From UBA11540 sp045531755 (GTDB taxonomy: Bacteria > Bacillota > Clostridia > Oscillospirales > Ruminococcaceae): DNA of 15,087 bases. The position numbers and the translations under genes are program-made. Location of the stretch: assembly GCA_045531755.1 (NCBI GenBank), contig JAZSEP010000065.1, positions 1-15,087 on the forward strand, read 5' to 3'. Under the pieces are notes generated by a model, which did not search any database, was not told the origin of the DNA, and saw nothing but the letters and a program-made list of their open reading frames with translations. This document shows positions 6,971 through 14,816 of this stretch, piece after piece (the stretch's first letter is position 1; each line of letters begins with the position of its first letter).

Positions 6971-8521
6971 CTACATTTTTGTGCATTTTTCGCCGTCTTT
7001 TTTGAAGATTTTTTTAAACCACGCAACGTCATCCCTCGACAGTCCGCGAACAAGTGCGAGAATAAGCAGATAGACCGCCAACTGCAGAGCTATTGCGACG
7101 ACTAAAAGCACGGTGTTTTGCACGGGCACAACGGCACACACAATGCACGAAACCACCGCCGCTATTATAGGTTTTATAAAGCAGTTTGCAACGTTTATTT
7201 TGAATTTGGTTATCTTCACAAGTCTGCCAAAGCTGAGTATGAAATTCAGTATCTCGCTTGTGCAGATTATTATGACGTATCCTGCAATTCCTGTGATTGG
7301 AAGCAAAAATGTTACAAGCACGAGGCTCACGGCGGCATCTATTATATTGTATTTCATTGAGCTCAGCTGTTCGTTGAGTCCCTTTAAAATACAGTCAACA
7401 CAGTTGTCAACGTACATTATAGGCACTATCGGCGCCATCAGCTTTATGTAGACTACGGTGTTCGGGTCCTCGCTCATCGACCTGCTTATCGGCTCGGCAA
7501 AATTATACAGCACCGCCGCAACACAGATTGAAAACATCAGATTTATCGTAAGCATTCTGCCTATTATATAGTATATACTTCTATTCCCGATAACCCTGCC
7601 GTCGCGTGCGCGGTATTCGGCAAGCTCGGGAATGATGAGTCCCGAAAAGGAAGATATAAATGCAGACGGAAAGAGAAGTATCGGAAGGACAACTCCGTGC
7701 ATCATGCCGAAAAAAGAAACCGACGCAGACTGTGACAGACCCGACCTCTGCAGTCTAAGAGGCACTAAAAGATTTTTGAGAGTCAAAAGCCCTGAGCGCA
7801 GATAGGAGCTGAGGGCAATGGGAAGTGCTATTGTAAGCATCTTTTTTGTGAGCCCGACAGATGCCTTCTTTTCCTTTTTGTATCTCCTGTTGTCCATTCT
7901 ATAGATAATCAGTGAGCTGATAAAGCTCATTATCTCCGCCAGAACTCCGGAAACGCCTATAGCAAGGCAGATGTGCATCATATTCGACTCGCGTACTAAC
8001 GACAAGGCGATAATAGTTATCACTATGCGCAAAAGCTGTTCAAATATCTGTACGGCGGAATTCTTAACAACCCGACGGACAGCGGTGAAGTATCCGCCGA
8101 AAACCGACGCTACCGACAAAAACGGCAGTCCCAACGCCATTGCCTGCATCGGTATGACGGTATCGGCATTTGAAAGCACCTTTTCGCCTATAGGCTTTGC
8201 GAGAAAAAACAACCCGACACCTGCGACAAGTGAAAAGACAAGCGCGTAGGCGACACATTTTTTCACAGATTTTATAACTCCGCCAAGGTGAGAGCTTCCC
8301 ATCTCCTCGGAAACAAGGCGTGTGGTGGCAAAGCTTATTCCTGAGGTTGCAAGTGTTGTTGCAAAGGAATATACCGACATTATAAGCTGATACGTTCCCA
8401 TTGCCTCCGAGCCTATGCGATTTGAGATATAGACCGAAAACCAAACGCCTATAGAACTCATAACAAGTGAGGTGGCTGTCATTATTATTCCGTTTACAAA
8501 AAATCTTCTGAGTCTTGTCAT
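6971..8521 (-). CDS. SpoVB/MOP-family lipid-linked oligosaccharide flippase
   Basis: A 516-residue polytopic membrane protein of the MATE-like MOP superfamily, polysaccharide-transport branch. The N-terminus, with a first helix around 10-30 then NRIGSEAMGTYQLIMSVYSF, is very like clostridial stage V sporulation protein B. About a dozen or more hydrophobic segments run the whole length, broken by basic loops such as RRYKKEKKAS, and a short basic tail ends it. Family members flip lipid-linked sugar precursors; SpoVB is needed for spore cortex peptidoglycan in Bacillus. ATG 8519-8521 is preceded by a GGGGG ribosome site about 7 nt upstream. It lies next to a cell-wall hydrolase gene, which fits an envelope or spore-wall role, but MurJ-like, O-antigen or other flippases cannot be excluded. 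It is divergent from pyrC. Confidence 0.88.
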   Translation of the reverse strand: MTRLRRFFVNGIIMTATSLVMSSIGVWFSVYISNRIGSEAMGTYQLIMSVYSFATTLATSGISFATTRLVSEEMGSSHLGGVIKSVKKCVAYALVFSLVAGVGLFFLAKPIGEKVLSNADTVIPMQAMALGLPFLSVASVFGGYFTAVRRVVKNSAVQIFEQLLRIVITIIALSLVRESNMMHICLAIGVSGVLAEIMSFISSLIIYRMDNRRYKKEKKASVGLTKKMLTIALPIALSSYLRSGLLTLKNLLVPLRLQRSGLSQSASVSFFGMMHGVVLPILLFPSAFISSFSGLIIPELAEYRARDGRVIGNRSIYYIIGRMLTINLMFSICVAAVLYNFAEPISRSMSEDPNTVVYIKLMAPIVPIMYVDNCVDCILKGLNEQLSSMKYNIIDAAVSLVLVTFLLPITGIAGYVIIICTSEILNFILSFGRLVKITKFKINVANCFIKPIIAAVVSCIVCAVVPVQNTVLLVVAIALQLAVYLLILALVRGLSRDDVAWFKKIFKKDGEKCTKM

Positions 8522-8528
8522 TTCAAAC

Positions 8529-8566
8529 CCCCGTTTTTTATTTATAAAATTCTATGAAAAATGGGG
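8529..8566. repeat. Inverted repeat in the flippase 5' region
   Basis: CCCC-G-TTTTT (8529-8538) can pair with AAAAA-T-GGGG (8557-8566) around an 18-nt loop, as ten pairs including one G-U on the plus strand. On the minus strand the GGGG arm that results is part of the flippase gene's ribosome site. If minus-strand transcription begins beyond 8566, the fold could hide that site. A possible minus -10, TAGAAT (8549-8554), would instead start the transcript inside the repeat, so the role is uncertain. Confidence 0.35.
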
Positions 8567-8586
8567 CTGAAAAATGATGAAATCTA

Positions 8587-8615
8587 TTGACAAGGTTTTG
8601 CTTTTGTGGTATATT
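8587..8615 (+). promoter_or_regulatory. Promoter of the pyrC-carB-pyrK-pyrD-pyrF operon
   Basis: A perfect TTGACA (8587-8592) is followed after exactly 17 nt by TATATT (8610-8615, 5 of 6). Transcription should start near 8621-8623, leaving a leader of about 135 nt before the pyrC ATG. A strong housekeeping promoter combined with a leader terminator fits control by attenuation rather than by promoter strength. Confidence 0.88.
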
Positions 8616-8626
8616 ATTTTGAAAGA

Positions 8627-8662
8627 AATCTTTAAGGACGATACAGAGATATCGGCAAGATT
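8627..8662 (+). promoter_or_regulatory. PyrR-type binding loop (anti-antiterminator)
   Basis: The RNA can fold as lower stem AAUCUU/AAGAUU (8627-8632 with 8657-8662), a purine-rich internal bulge (UAAGGA, 8633-8638, opposite GC), upper stem CGAUA/UAUCG (8639-8643 with 8650-8654) and hexaloop CAGAGA (8644-8649). This is the architecture of Bacillus PyrR binding loops, whose conserved element ARUCCNGNGAGGYU carries a CNGNGA hexaloop. The hexaloop fits exactly, but the upper stem does not follow the ARUC/GGYU sequence. UMP-bound PyrR would stabilise this fold and expose the terminator. No pyrR gene is in the window. Confidence 0.72.
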
Positions 8663-8717
8663 GATATATTCGGTTACAGCACGGGTGTGCTGTATTGTTT
8701 TGTGTATCTGTCTTGCC
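8654..8717 (+). promoter_or_regulatory. Antiterminator of the pyr leader
   Basis: G8654-A8668 can pair with U8703-C8717: GGCAAGA with UCUUGCC, then a U-G pair, one U-U mismatch, and GAUAUA with UGUAUC, about 14 pairs. It encloses a perfect 8-bp hairpin, UACAGCAC/GUGCUGUA (8675-8682 with 8687-8694) with loop GGGU. Its 5' arm shares 8654-8662 with the PyrR loop and its 3' arm shares 8710-8717 with the terminator, so the three structures are mutually exclusive as in known pyr attenuators. Confidence 0.72.
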
Positions 8718-8736
8718 ATACGTGCAAGACTTTTTT
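8710..8736 (+). terminator. Intrinsic terminator (attenuator) in the pyr leader
   Basis: GTCTTGC (8710-8716) and GCAAGAC (8724-8730) form a perfect 7-bp stem with loop CATACGT, followed directly by six T (8731-8736). It ends 21 nt before the pyrC ATG, so termination here would shut off the whole operon. The 5' arm is captured by the antiterminator when uridine nucleotides are low. Confidence 0.87.
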
Positions 8737-8757
8737 ACTATAGAAAGGGAGCTTACA

Positions 8758-9966
8758 ATGGCAGAGCTTATCAAAGCACAAGTTTATAAAACCGCTTGTA
8801 ATCCCGCTTTTGTCGGTGCCGTTTCGGAATTTTTGTCCCTTGACGAGAATCGTTGCTTCAACTCACCTGAATATTTTGTTTTTCCCGGATTTTGCGATGT
8901 GCATGTGCATTTTCGTGAGCCGGGATTTATTTATAAGGAAACCACAAAAACAGGCAGTCTTGCGGCGGCGAGAGGCGGATATACTGCAGTGTGCACTATG
9001 CCAAACCTAAACCCTGTTCCCGACTGCCCCGAAAGCCTGAAGCTGCAGCTTGACAGCATTCGCGAAAACGCGGTTATAAACGTGTATCCGTACGGAGCGA
9101 TAACCGTAGGTCAAAAAGGCGAGAAGCTTTCAAAAATGGATGCGATTGCAAAGGACGTTATTGCATTCTCAGACGACGGCAGAGGCGTGCAAAGCGACGA
9201 GATGATGCGTGAAGCAATGCTCAAAGCAAAGTCGCTTGGCAAGATGATTGTTGCTCATTGCGAGGTGAACTCGCTGTTAAAGGGCGGTTACATTCACGAC
9301 GGCGTCTATGCGAAAGAACACGGGCACAGAGGAATCTGCTCGGAAAGCGAGTTTCTGCAGATAGCGCGGGATATTGAGCTTGTAAAAGAAACAGGTGTAT
9401 CCTACCACGTTTGCCACATCTCAACAAAAGAGAGTGTTGACATCATACGAAAGGCAAAAGCCGAGGGCGTTGACATAACCTGTGAAACAGGACCGCACTA
9501 TCTTGTGCTTGACGACAGCGACCTGAAGGAAGACGGAAGGTTCAAGATGAATCCGCCGCTGAGAAGCGCTGAAGACCGTCTTGCGCTTATTGAGGGCATA
9601 AAAGACGGCACAATAGATATGATAGCGACCGACCACGCGCCGCACTCGAAGGAAGAAAAGTCGAGAGGACTTGAAAACAGCGCTTTCGGTGTAGTTGGTT
9701 TGGAAACCGCATTTTCCGTTATGTACACACACCTTGTAAAAACGGGTGTTATAACGCTTGATAAGCTGATAGAGCTTATGGTGGACAATCCGAGAAAGCG
9801 CTTTAATATACCGCTTTCAACCGATTTCTCGATATGGAAGCTCGACGAGGAATTCACCGTTGACCCCAACGAATTTCTGTCGATGGGAAAAGCTACCCCG
9901 TTTGAAAACCACAGACTGTTCGGAAAATGTGTGAGGACCGTCTGTGACTCAAGGATCGTATTTTAA
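8758..9966 (+). CDS. pyrC: Dihydroorotase, class I
   Basis: Zinc-dependent cyclisation of carbamoyl aspartate to dihydroorotate, the third step of pyrimidine synthesis. This is an amidohydrolase TIM barrel. The signature DVHVHFREPG (47-56) supplies His49, His51 and the substrate Arg53. FSDDG (137-141) carries the Asp typical of class I enzymes, with His167 in AHCE, His220 in CHIS, and ATDHAPHS (290-297) with the catalytic Asp292. The 402 residues are slightly short: the N-terminal beta domain before the barrel is only about 45 residues and lacks the usual glycine-rich turns. I chose ATG 8758-8760 with AAGGGAG upstream. The frame stays open back to a TTG at 8695, but that start lies within the attenuator and has no ribosome site. 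First gene of the pyr operon, 33 nt before carB. Confidence 0.95.
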   Translation: MAELIKAQVYKTACNPAFVGAVSEFLSLDENRCFNSPEYFVFPGFCDVHVHFREPGFIYKETTKTGSLAAARGGYTAVCTMPNLNPVPDCPESLKLQLDSIRENAVINVYPYGAITVGQKGEKLSKMDAIAKDVIAFSDDGRGVQSDEMMREAMLKAKSLGKMIVAHCEVNSLLKGGYIHDGVYAKEHGHRGICSESEFLQIARDIELVKETGVSYHVCHISTKESVDIIRKAKAEGVDITCETGPHYLVLDDSDLKEDGRFKMNPPLRSAEDRLALIEGIKDGTIDMIATDHAPHSKEEKSRGLENSAFGVVGLETAFSVMYTHLVKTGVITLDKLIELMVDNPRKRFNIPLSTDFSIWKLDEEFTVDPNEFLSMGKATPFENHRLFGKCVRTVCDSRIVF

Positions 9967-9999
9967 AAGCAAACCGCTCATTTAAGGAGGAAATATAAA

Positions 10000-12900
10000 A
10001 TGCCGAAAAGAAAAGATATCAAAAAAATACTCATCATTGGCTCGGGCCCTATCGTTATCGGTCAGGCTGCGGAATTTGACTATGCAGGAACGCAGGCGTG
10101 TCTTGCGCTGAAGGAAGAGGGATATGAGGTTATCCTCTGCAACTCCAACCCTGCTACGATTATGACCGACACCACCATTGCCGATAAGGTTTATATGGAG
10201 CCTTTGACACTTGAATATATTGCAAAAATCCTCCGTTACGAGCGTCCTGATGCAATTCTTCCCGGTATCGGCGGTCAGACAGGACTCAACCTCGCTATGC
10301 AGCTTGAAAAGAAGGGTATTCTGCGCGAATGCCACACAGAGCTTTTGGGAACAAGCAGCGAGAGTATTGAAAGAGCCGAGGACAGAGAGCTGTTTAAGGA
10401 GCTTTGCGAGTCCATCGGCGAGCCTGTTATCCCCTCGGAGATAACCTACAACCTCGAAGAAGCAAAAGAAGCTGCAAAAAGAATCGGTTACCCCGTTGTT
10501 CTTCGTCCTGCGTTCACGCTCGGCGGCACAGGCGGCGGCTTTGCATACAACGAGGAGGAGCTTGTAGAGATAGGTACAAACGGATTTAAGCTCTCCCCCG
10601 TTCACCAGGTTCTCATCGAAAAGAGTGTTAAGGGCTATAAGGAAATTGAATTTGAGGTTATGCGTGACTCCAACGACCACGCCATCACCATCTGCGGTAT
10701 GGAGAACATCGACCCCGTTGGTGTTCACACAGGCGACTCGCTGGTCGTTGCGCCCATTATGACCCTCTCAAAAGAGGACGAAAAGATGCTCAACGATTCG
10801 GCAATTAAGATAATCAGAGAGCTCAAGATTGAGGGTGGCTGTAACGTTCAGTTTGCGCTCAATCCCACCACAAGCGAATACTATCTCATTGAAGTAAACC
10901 CCAGAGTTTCCCGTTCCTCTGCACTTGCTTCCAAGGCGTCGGGCTACCCGATAGCAAGAGTAACCGCAAAGATTGCTGTTGGAATGGCGCTCGAGGACAT
11001 CAAGATTGCAAACACAAATGCGGCGTTTGAGCCTCGTCTTGACTACGTCATTGCAAAGCTTCCCCGTTTCCCGTTTGATAAATTCACAACCGCTTCCAAC
11101 ACCCTCGGCACACAGATGAAGGCTACCGGTGAGGTAATGGGCATCGGTTCTACTCTCGAGGAGTGTCTTCTCAAGGGTATCCGCTCGCTCGAGGTTGGCG
11201 TAAACCACATCTATCATCAGAAGTTTGACAATATGTCAGACAGCGACCTTCGCGAATACATCAGCGAATTCAGAGATGACAACATCTTTGCCATTGCAGA
11301 GCTTATATACAGAGGCGCAACCGTTGAAGAAATTCATGAGATAACAAAGATAACCGCTTTCTTCCTCGAAGCTATCAAGCGCATCATTGATATGGAAGAA
11401 ACCTTAAAGGCTCATCCGTTTGAGCTTGCAACCCTCACGGATGCGAAGAAGATGGGCTTCTCGGACAAATACGTTGCAAGAATGTGGAAATGCACAGAGC
11501 TTGACGTTTTTGATTTCAGAAAGAAGAACAACCTCTTCCCCGTATTCCGCATGGTTGACACCTGCCATACAAACGCTTATATCCCCTATTTCTATTCTTC
11601 ATATCACGGCAAAAATGAGTCTGCTCTCACCGACAAGAAGAAGATAATCGTTCTCGGTGCAGGTCCTATCCGCATCGGTCAGGGCGTTGAGTTTGACTAT
11701 TCAACCGTTCACGCCGTAACAACCATTAAAAACTCCGGATACGAAGCAATCATCATTAACAACAACCCCGAAACCGTTTCTACAGACTATACAACTGCAG
11801 ACAAGCTCTATTTCGAGCCCCTCACGGCAGAAGACGTTATGAACATCATCGAGTTTGAAAAGCCTGAGGGCGTTATCGCTTCTCTCGGCGGTCAGACTGC
11901 AATCAACCTCGCCGAGCCTCTCCACGCAAGAGGAGTAAAGATCATCGGTACCGATTGCGAAGCTATCGACAAGGCTGAAAACAGGGATATGTTTGAAAAG
12001 CTTCTTTCCGAGCTTGGAATTCCCCAACCTAAAGGAAAGGCTGTTACAAAGATCGAGGACGGAATAAAGACTGCCGCAGAGATTGGTTATCCTGTTCTCG
12101 TCCGTCCTTCCTTCGTTCTTGGCGGACGTGCTATGCAGATTGTTGCAAACGAAAAGCAGCTTCGCCACTACCTCAAGACTGCGGTTGAAATCGACGAGGA
12201 CAAGCCTGTTCTCGTTGACAAATACATCAGCGGTAAAGAGGTTGAGGTCGACGCTATCTGCGACGGACACAACGTTTTTGTACCCGGCATTATGGAGCTT
12301 GTTGAAAGAACAGGTATCCACTCGGGTGACTCTATCAGCGTTTATCCCACCTTCAGCATCTCTGACAAGGTAAAGGGCACTATCCTTCAATATGCAAAGA
12401 AGCTCGGTCTTGGAATCGGTATTGTTGGACTTTACAACATTCAGTTTATAGTTGATAAAAACGACGAGGTATTTATCATCGAGGTAAATCCGCGTTCTTC
12501 AAGAACGGTTCCCTTCCTTTCAAAAGCTACAGGCTACAGCCTTGCGGACATAGCAACTGAGGTAATTCTCGGAAAATCGCTGAAGGAGCAGGGCATATTT
12601 GGAATCTATCCCGAAGAAAAGAAGAGATGGTACGTTAAGGTACCGGTATTCTCCTTCAACAAGCTTCGCGGTCTTGACGCATATCTCTCACCTGAAATGA
12701 AATCCACAGGTGAAGCAATCGGATATGACGACAAGTATTACAGAGCGCTCTACAAGGCTCTTCAGGCATCGGGTATGCATCTGCAGAACTATGGAACTGT
12801 ATTTGCAACTATCGCAGATTGCGACAAGGAAGAGGCTCTCCCCCTCATCCGCCGTTTCTACAACCTCGGCTTCAACATTGAAGCTACAGAAGGCACGGCG

Positions 12901-13173
12901 AAATTCCTCAAGGAAAACGGAATACGCACACACATTCTGAAGAAACTTTCTGACAACTCAGATGAAATCGCAGACGCACTCCGTCAGGGACACATCGCTT
13001 ACGTCATCAATACAAGCGACCCCTCATCCTCGGGCGTAACACGCGACGGCTTTGAAATTCGTAAGTATGCAACGGAAAACAACGTTACTATGTTCACGTC
13101 CCTTGATACAGTTCGCGTTCTTCTGGACGTGCTTGAAGAAACAACACTCACAATTTCTACGATAGATGCGTGA
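10000..13173 (+). CDS. carB: Carbamoyl-phosphate synthase large subunit
   Basis: Makes carbamoyl phosphate from bicarbonate, ATP and ammonia delivered by the small subunit CarA. The 1057 residues are close to the 1073 of E. coli and show the internal duplication: GSGPIVIGQ (14-22) and GAGPIRIGQ (553-561) start the two halves. Each half has an ATP-grasp domain: LGGTGGG (174-180) and EVNPRVSRSSALASK (298-312) in the first, LGGRAMQIV (707-715) and EVNPRSSRTVPFLSK (828-842) in the second. Residues about 400-550 are the oligomerisation region and about 932-1057 the MGS-type allosteric domain (ATEGTAKFL, 962-970). A strong AAGGAGG (9984-9990) lies 9 nt before the ATG. Unusually, no carA adjoins it: pyrC is upstream and pyrK downstream. 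Confidence 0.98.
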   Translation: MPKRKDIKKILIIGSGPIVIGQAAEFDYAGTQACLALKEEGYEVILCNSNPATIMTDTTIADKVYMEPLTLEYIAKILRYERPDAILPGIGGQTGLNLAMQLEKKGILRECHTELLGTSSESIERAEDRELFKELCESIGEPVIPSEITYNLEEAKEAAKRIGYPVVLRPAFTLGGTGGGFAYNEEELVEIGTNGFKLSPVHQVLIEKSVKGYKEIEFEVMRDSNDHAITICGMENIDPVGVHTGDSLVVAPIMTLSKEDEKMLNDSAIKIIRELKIEGGCNVQFALNPTTSEYYLIEVNPRVSRSSALASKASGYPIARVTAKIAVGMALEDIKIANTNAAFEPRLDYVIAKLPRFPFDKFTTASNTLGTQMKATGEVMGIGSTLEECLLKGIRSLEVGVNHIYHQKFDNMSDSDLREYISEFRDDNIFAIAELIYRGATVEEIHEITKITAFFLEAIKRIIDMEETLKAHPFELATLTDAKKMGFSDKYVARMWKCTELDVFDFRKKNNLFPVFRMVDTCHTNAYIPYFYSSYHGKNESALTDKKKIIVLGAGPIRIGQGVEFDYSTVHAVTTIKNSGYEAIIINNNPETVSTDYTTADKLYFEPLTAEDVMNIIEFEKPEGVIASLGGQTAINLAEPLHARGVKIIGTDCEAIDKAENRDMFEKLLSELGIPQPKGKAVTKIEDGIKTAAEIGYPVLVRPSFVLGGRAMQIVANEKQLRHYLKTAVEIDEDKPVLVDKYISGKEVEVDAICDGHNVFVPGIMELVERTGIHSGDSISVYPTFSISDKVKGTILQYAKKLGLGIGIVGLYNIQFIVDKNDEVFIIEVNPRSSRTVPFLSKATGYSLADIATEVILGKSLKEQGIFGIYPEEKKRWYVKVPVFSFNKLRGLDAYLSPEMKSTGEAIGYDDKYYRALYKALQASGMHLQNYGTVFATIADCDKEEALPLIRRFYNLGFNIEATEGTAKFLKENGIRTHILKKLSDNSDEIADALRQGHIAYVINTSDPSSSGVTRDGFEIRKYATENNVTMFTSLDTVRVLLDVLEETTLTISTIDA

Positions 13174-13181
13174 GGTAGATT

Positions 13182-13916
13182 ATGAAACAAACACTTTTTG
13201 AGATAGTTGAAAACGTACCGCTCACCCGTGACGTATACAAAATGAAGCTCGTTGGCGATACTTCCGCCATCACTTCTTCGGGTCAGTTCGTTAATATTCA
13301 GCTCGACGGACTGTATCTGCGCCGTCCTATTTCGGTATGCGACTGTGAAGGTGATACCCTTACCATACTGTACAAGGTTGTAGGCAAGGGTACCGAGCAG
13401 ATGAAAAATATGACAGAGGGAAAGCTTGATGTTCTGACCGGACTCGGCAACGGCTACGACCTATCAAAATCGGGTGAAAAACCGCTTTTAATCGGTGGCG
13501 GAGTCGGTGTTCCTCCTTTGTATATGCTCTGCAAAAAACTCGTTGCAGAAGGCAAGGACGTTTCTGTCATTTTAGGCTTCAACACCAAGAACGAGATATT
13601 CTATGAAGAAGAATTCAAGGCTTTGGGTGTAAAGGTTTTTGTCACTACAGTTGACGGAAGCTACGGCATTAAGGGTTTTGTAACCGAGGCAATGAAAGAG
13701 ATAGATTATACCTATTTCTACACCTGCGGACCCGAACCTATGCTCAAGGCTATATTCAGCGCTTCGAAAACAAGCGGACAGTTCAGCTTTGAAGAACGCA
13801 TGGGCTGCGGTTTCGGTGCTTGTATGGGCTGTTCCTGCAAGACGGTCACTGGCTTCAAGCGAATCTGCAAGGAAGGCCCTGTGCTTGAAAAGGAGGAGAT
13901 TTTATGGGAAAGATGA
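13182..13916 (+). CDS. pyrK: Dihydroorotate dehydrogenase B, electron-transfer subunit
   Basis: The FAD and [2Fe-2S] subunit that passes electrons from PyrD's FMN to NAD+, used by Gram-positive anaerobes. The FAD site is YLRRPISVC (45-53), the NAD-binding segment is LLIGGGVGVPPLYML (102-116), and YTCGPEPM (180-187) is the usual ferredoxin-reductase motif. The cluster is ligated by C209-x4-C214-x2-C217-x11-C229 in the C-terminal domain (MGCGFGACMGCSC). The length of 244 is near the normal 255. The start follows the carB stop by 8 nt, with a GAGG ribosome site overlapping that stop. The last 13 nt overlap pyrD in another frame, as expected for two subunits of one complex. Confidence 0.96.
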   Translation: MKQTLFEIVENVPLTRDVYKMKLVGDTSAITSSGQFVNIQLDGLYLRRPISVCDCEGDTLTILYKVVGKGTEQMKNMTEGKLDVLTGLGNGYDLSKSGEKPLLIGGGVGVPPLYMLCKKLVAEGKDVSVILGFNTKNEIFYEEEFKALGVKVFVTTVDGSYGIKGFVTEAMKEIDYTYFYTCGPEPMLKAIFSASKTSGQFSFEERMGCGFGACMGCSCKTVTGFKRICKEGPVLEKEEILWER

Positions 13917-14815
13917 GTGTGAACCTCTGTGGTATCGAGCTTGACAACCCGATTATCCCCGCAAGCGGTACGTTTGGATATGGCTATGAATTCGCAGAGC
14001 TTTATGACATAAATATGCTCGGCACATTTTCTTTTAAAGGAACGACCCGCGAAGCTCGTTTCGGCAATCCTACCCCGAGAATTGCAGAATGCACGGCAGG
14101 AATGATAAATGCCGTCGGTTTGCAGAACCCAGGTGTTGAAAAGGTTATTAACGAGGAGCTTCCCAAGCTCAAAAAATGCTTTGACAAAAAGGTTATGGCA
14201 AACGTCAGCGGATTTTCTATTGAGGACTACGCCTATACCTGTGAAAAATTGGATGCTTGGGAGCAGGTCGGTTGGCTTGAGGTAAACGTGAGCTGTCCTA
14301 ACGTTCACGGCGGAGGTATGAGCTTTGGCACATCGCCCGAGGCTGCTGCTGAAGTTACCAAAGCGGTTAAGGCTTGCACAACAAAGCCCGTCATCATAAA
14401 GCTTTCTCCCAACGTCACCGATATAGTTTCCATTGCTAAGGCGTGTGAAGCTGCAGGTGCAGACGGAATAAGCCTTATAAACACACTTCTCGGAATGAGA
14501 ATTGACCTTCGAACAAAGAAGCCTGTCATCGCCAACAAGATGGGCGGTTTTTCGGGAAGTGCTATCTTCCCCGTCGCCGTGAGAATGGTGTACCAGGTTG
14601 CAAACGCGGTCAACATCCCCGTTGTTGGTATGGGCGGTGTCAGCACTGCCGAGGACGTTGTTGAGATGATGCTCGCGGGCGCTACCGCGGTACAGGTAGG
14701 CGCGGCAAATCTGGTAGATCCCTTTGCCTGCAAGAAGATAATAGAGGACCTGCCCCGCGTAATGGAAAAGTACAATATCACCTCGCTTGAGGAAATAATA
14801 AAAGGAGTAAAGTAA
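13904..14815 (+). CDS. pyrD: Dihydroorotate dehydrogenase B, catalytic subunit (class 1B)
   Basis: FMN-dependent oxidation of dihydroorotate to orotate in a heterotetramer with PyrK; NAD+ is the final acceptor. It is a TIM barrel of 303 residues, normal length. IIPASGTFGYG (17-27), TPRIAE (57-62) and NAVGLQNPG (69-77) mark the family. The catalytic base is Cys131 in NVSCPNVHGGG, the cysteine (not serine) of class 1 enzymes. GMGGVSTAEDVVEMMLAGA and QVGAANL near the C-terminus bind the FMN phosphate. ATG 13904-13906 follows a strong AGGAGGAG (13891-13898). An in-frame second ATG at 13913 is possible but has no better ribosome site. One base separates the stop from pyrF. Confidence 0.97.
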   Translation: MGKMSVNLCGIELDNPIIPASGTFGYGYEFAELYDINMLGTFSFKGTTREARFGNPTPRIAECTAGMINAVGLQNPGVEKVINEELPKLKKCFDKKVMANVSGFSIEDYAYTCEKLDAWEQVGWLEVNVSCPNVHGGGMSFGTSPEAAAEVTKAVKACTTKPVIIKLSPNVTDIVSIAKACEAAGADGISLINTLLGMRIDLRTKKPVIANKMGGFSGSAIFPVAVRMVYQVANAVNIPVVGMGGVSTAEDVVEMMLAGATAVQVGAANLVDPFACKKIIEDLPRVMEKYNITSLEEIIKGVK

Positions 14816-14816
14816 A

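Noticed and set aside
8695..8757. Longer pyrC start at TTG 8695, adding 21 residues
   Set aside because: It would begin at the base of the central leader hairpin and run through the intrinsic terminator, it has no ribosome site, and the added residues do not look like dihydroorotase. ATG 8758 has AAGGGAG at good spacing.
8574..8789. A small plus-strand frame across the pyr leader as a leader peptide
   Set aside because: It begins upstream of the promoter -35 and no start with a ribosome site lies in the transcribed part. The RNA pairings explain the leader without translation.
9982..11217. Long minus-strand open frames opposite carB
   Set aside because: They are shadows of the strongly biased carB coding strand, with no recognisable protein family and no promoter or ribosome site.
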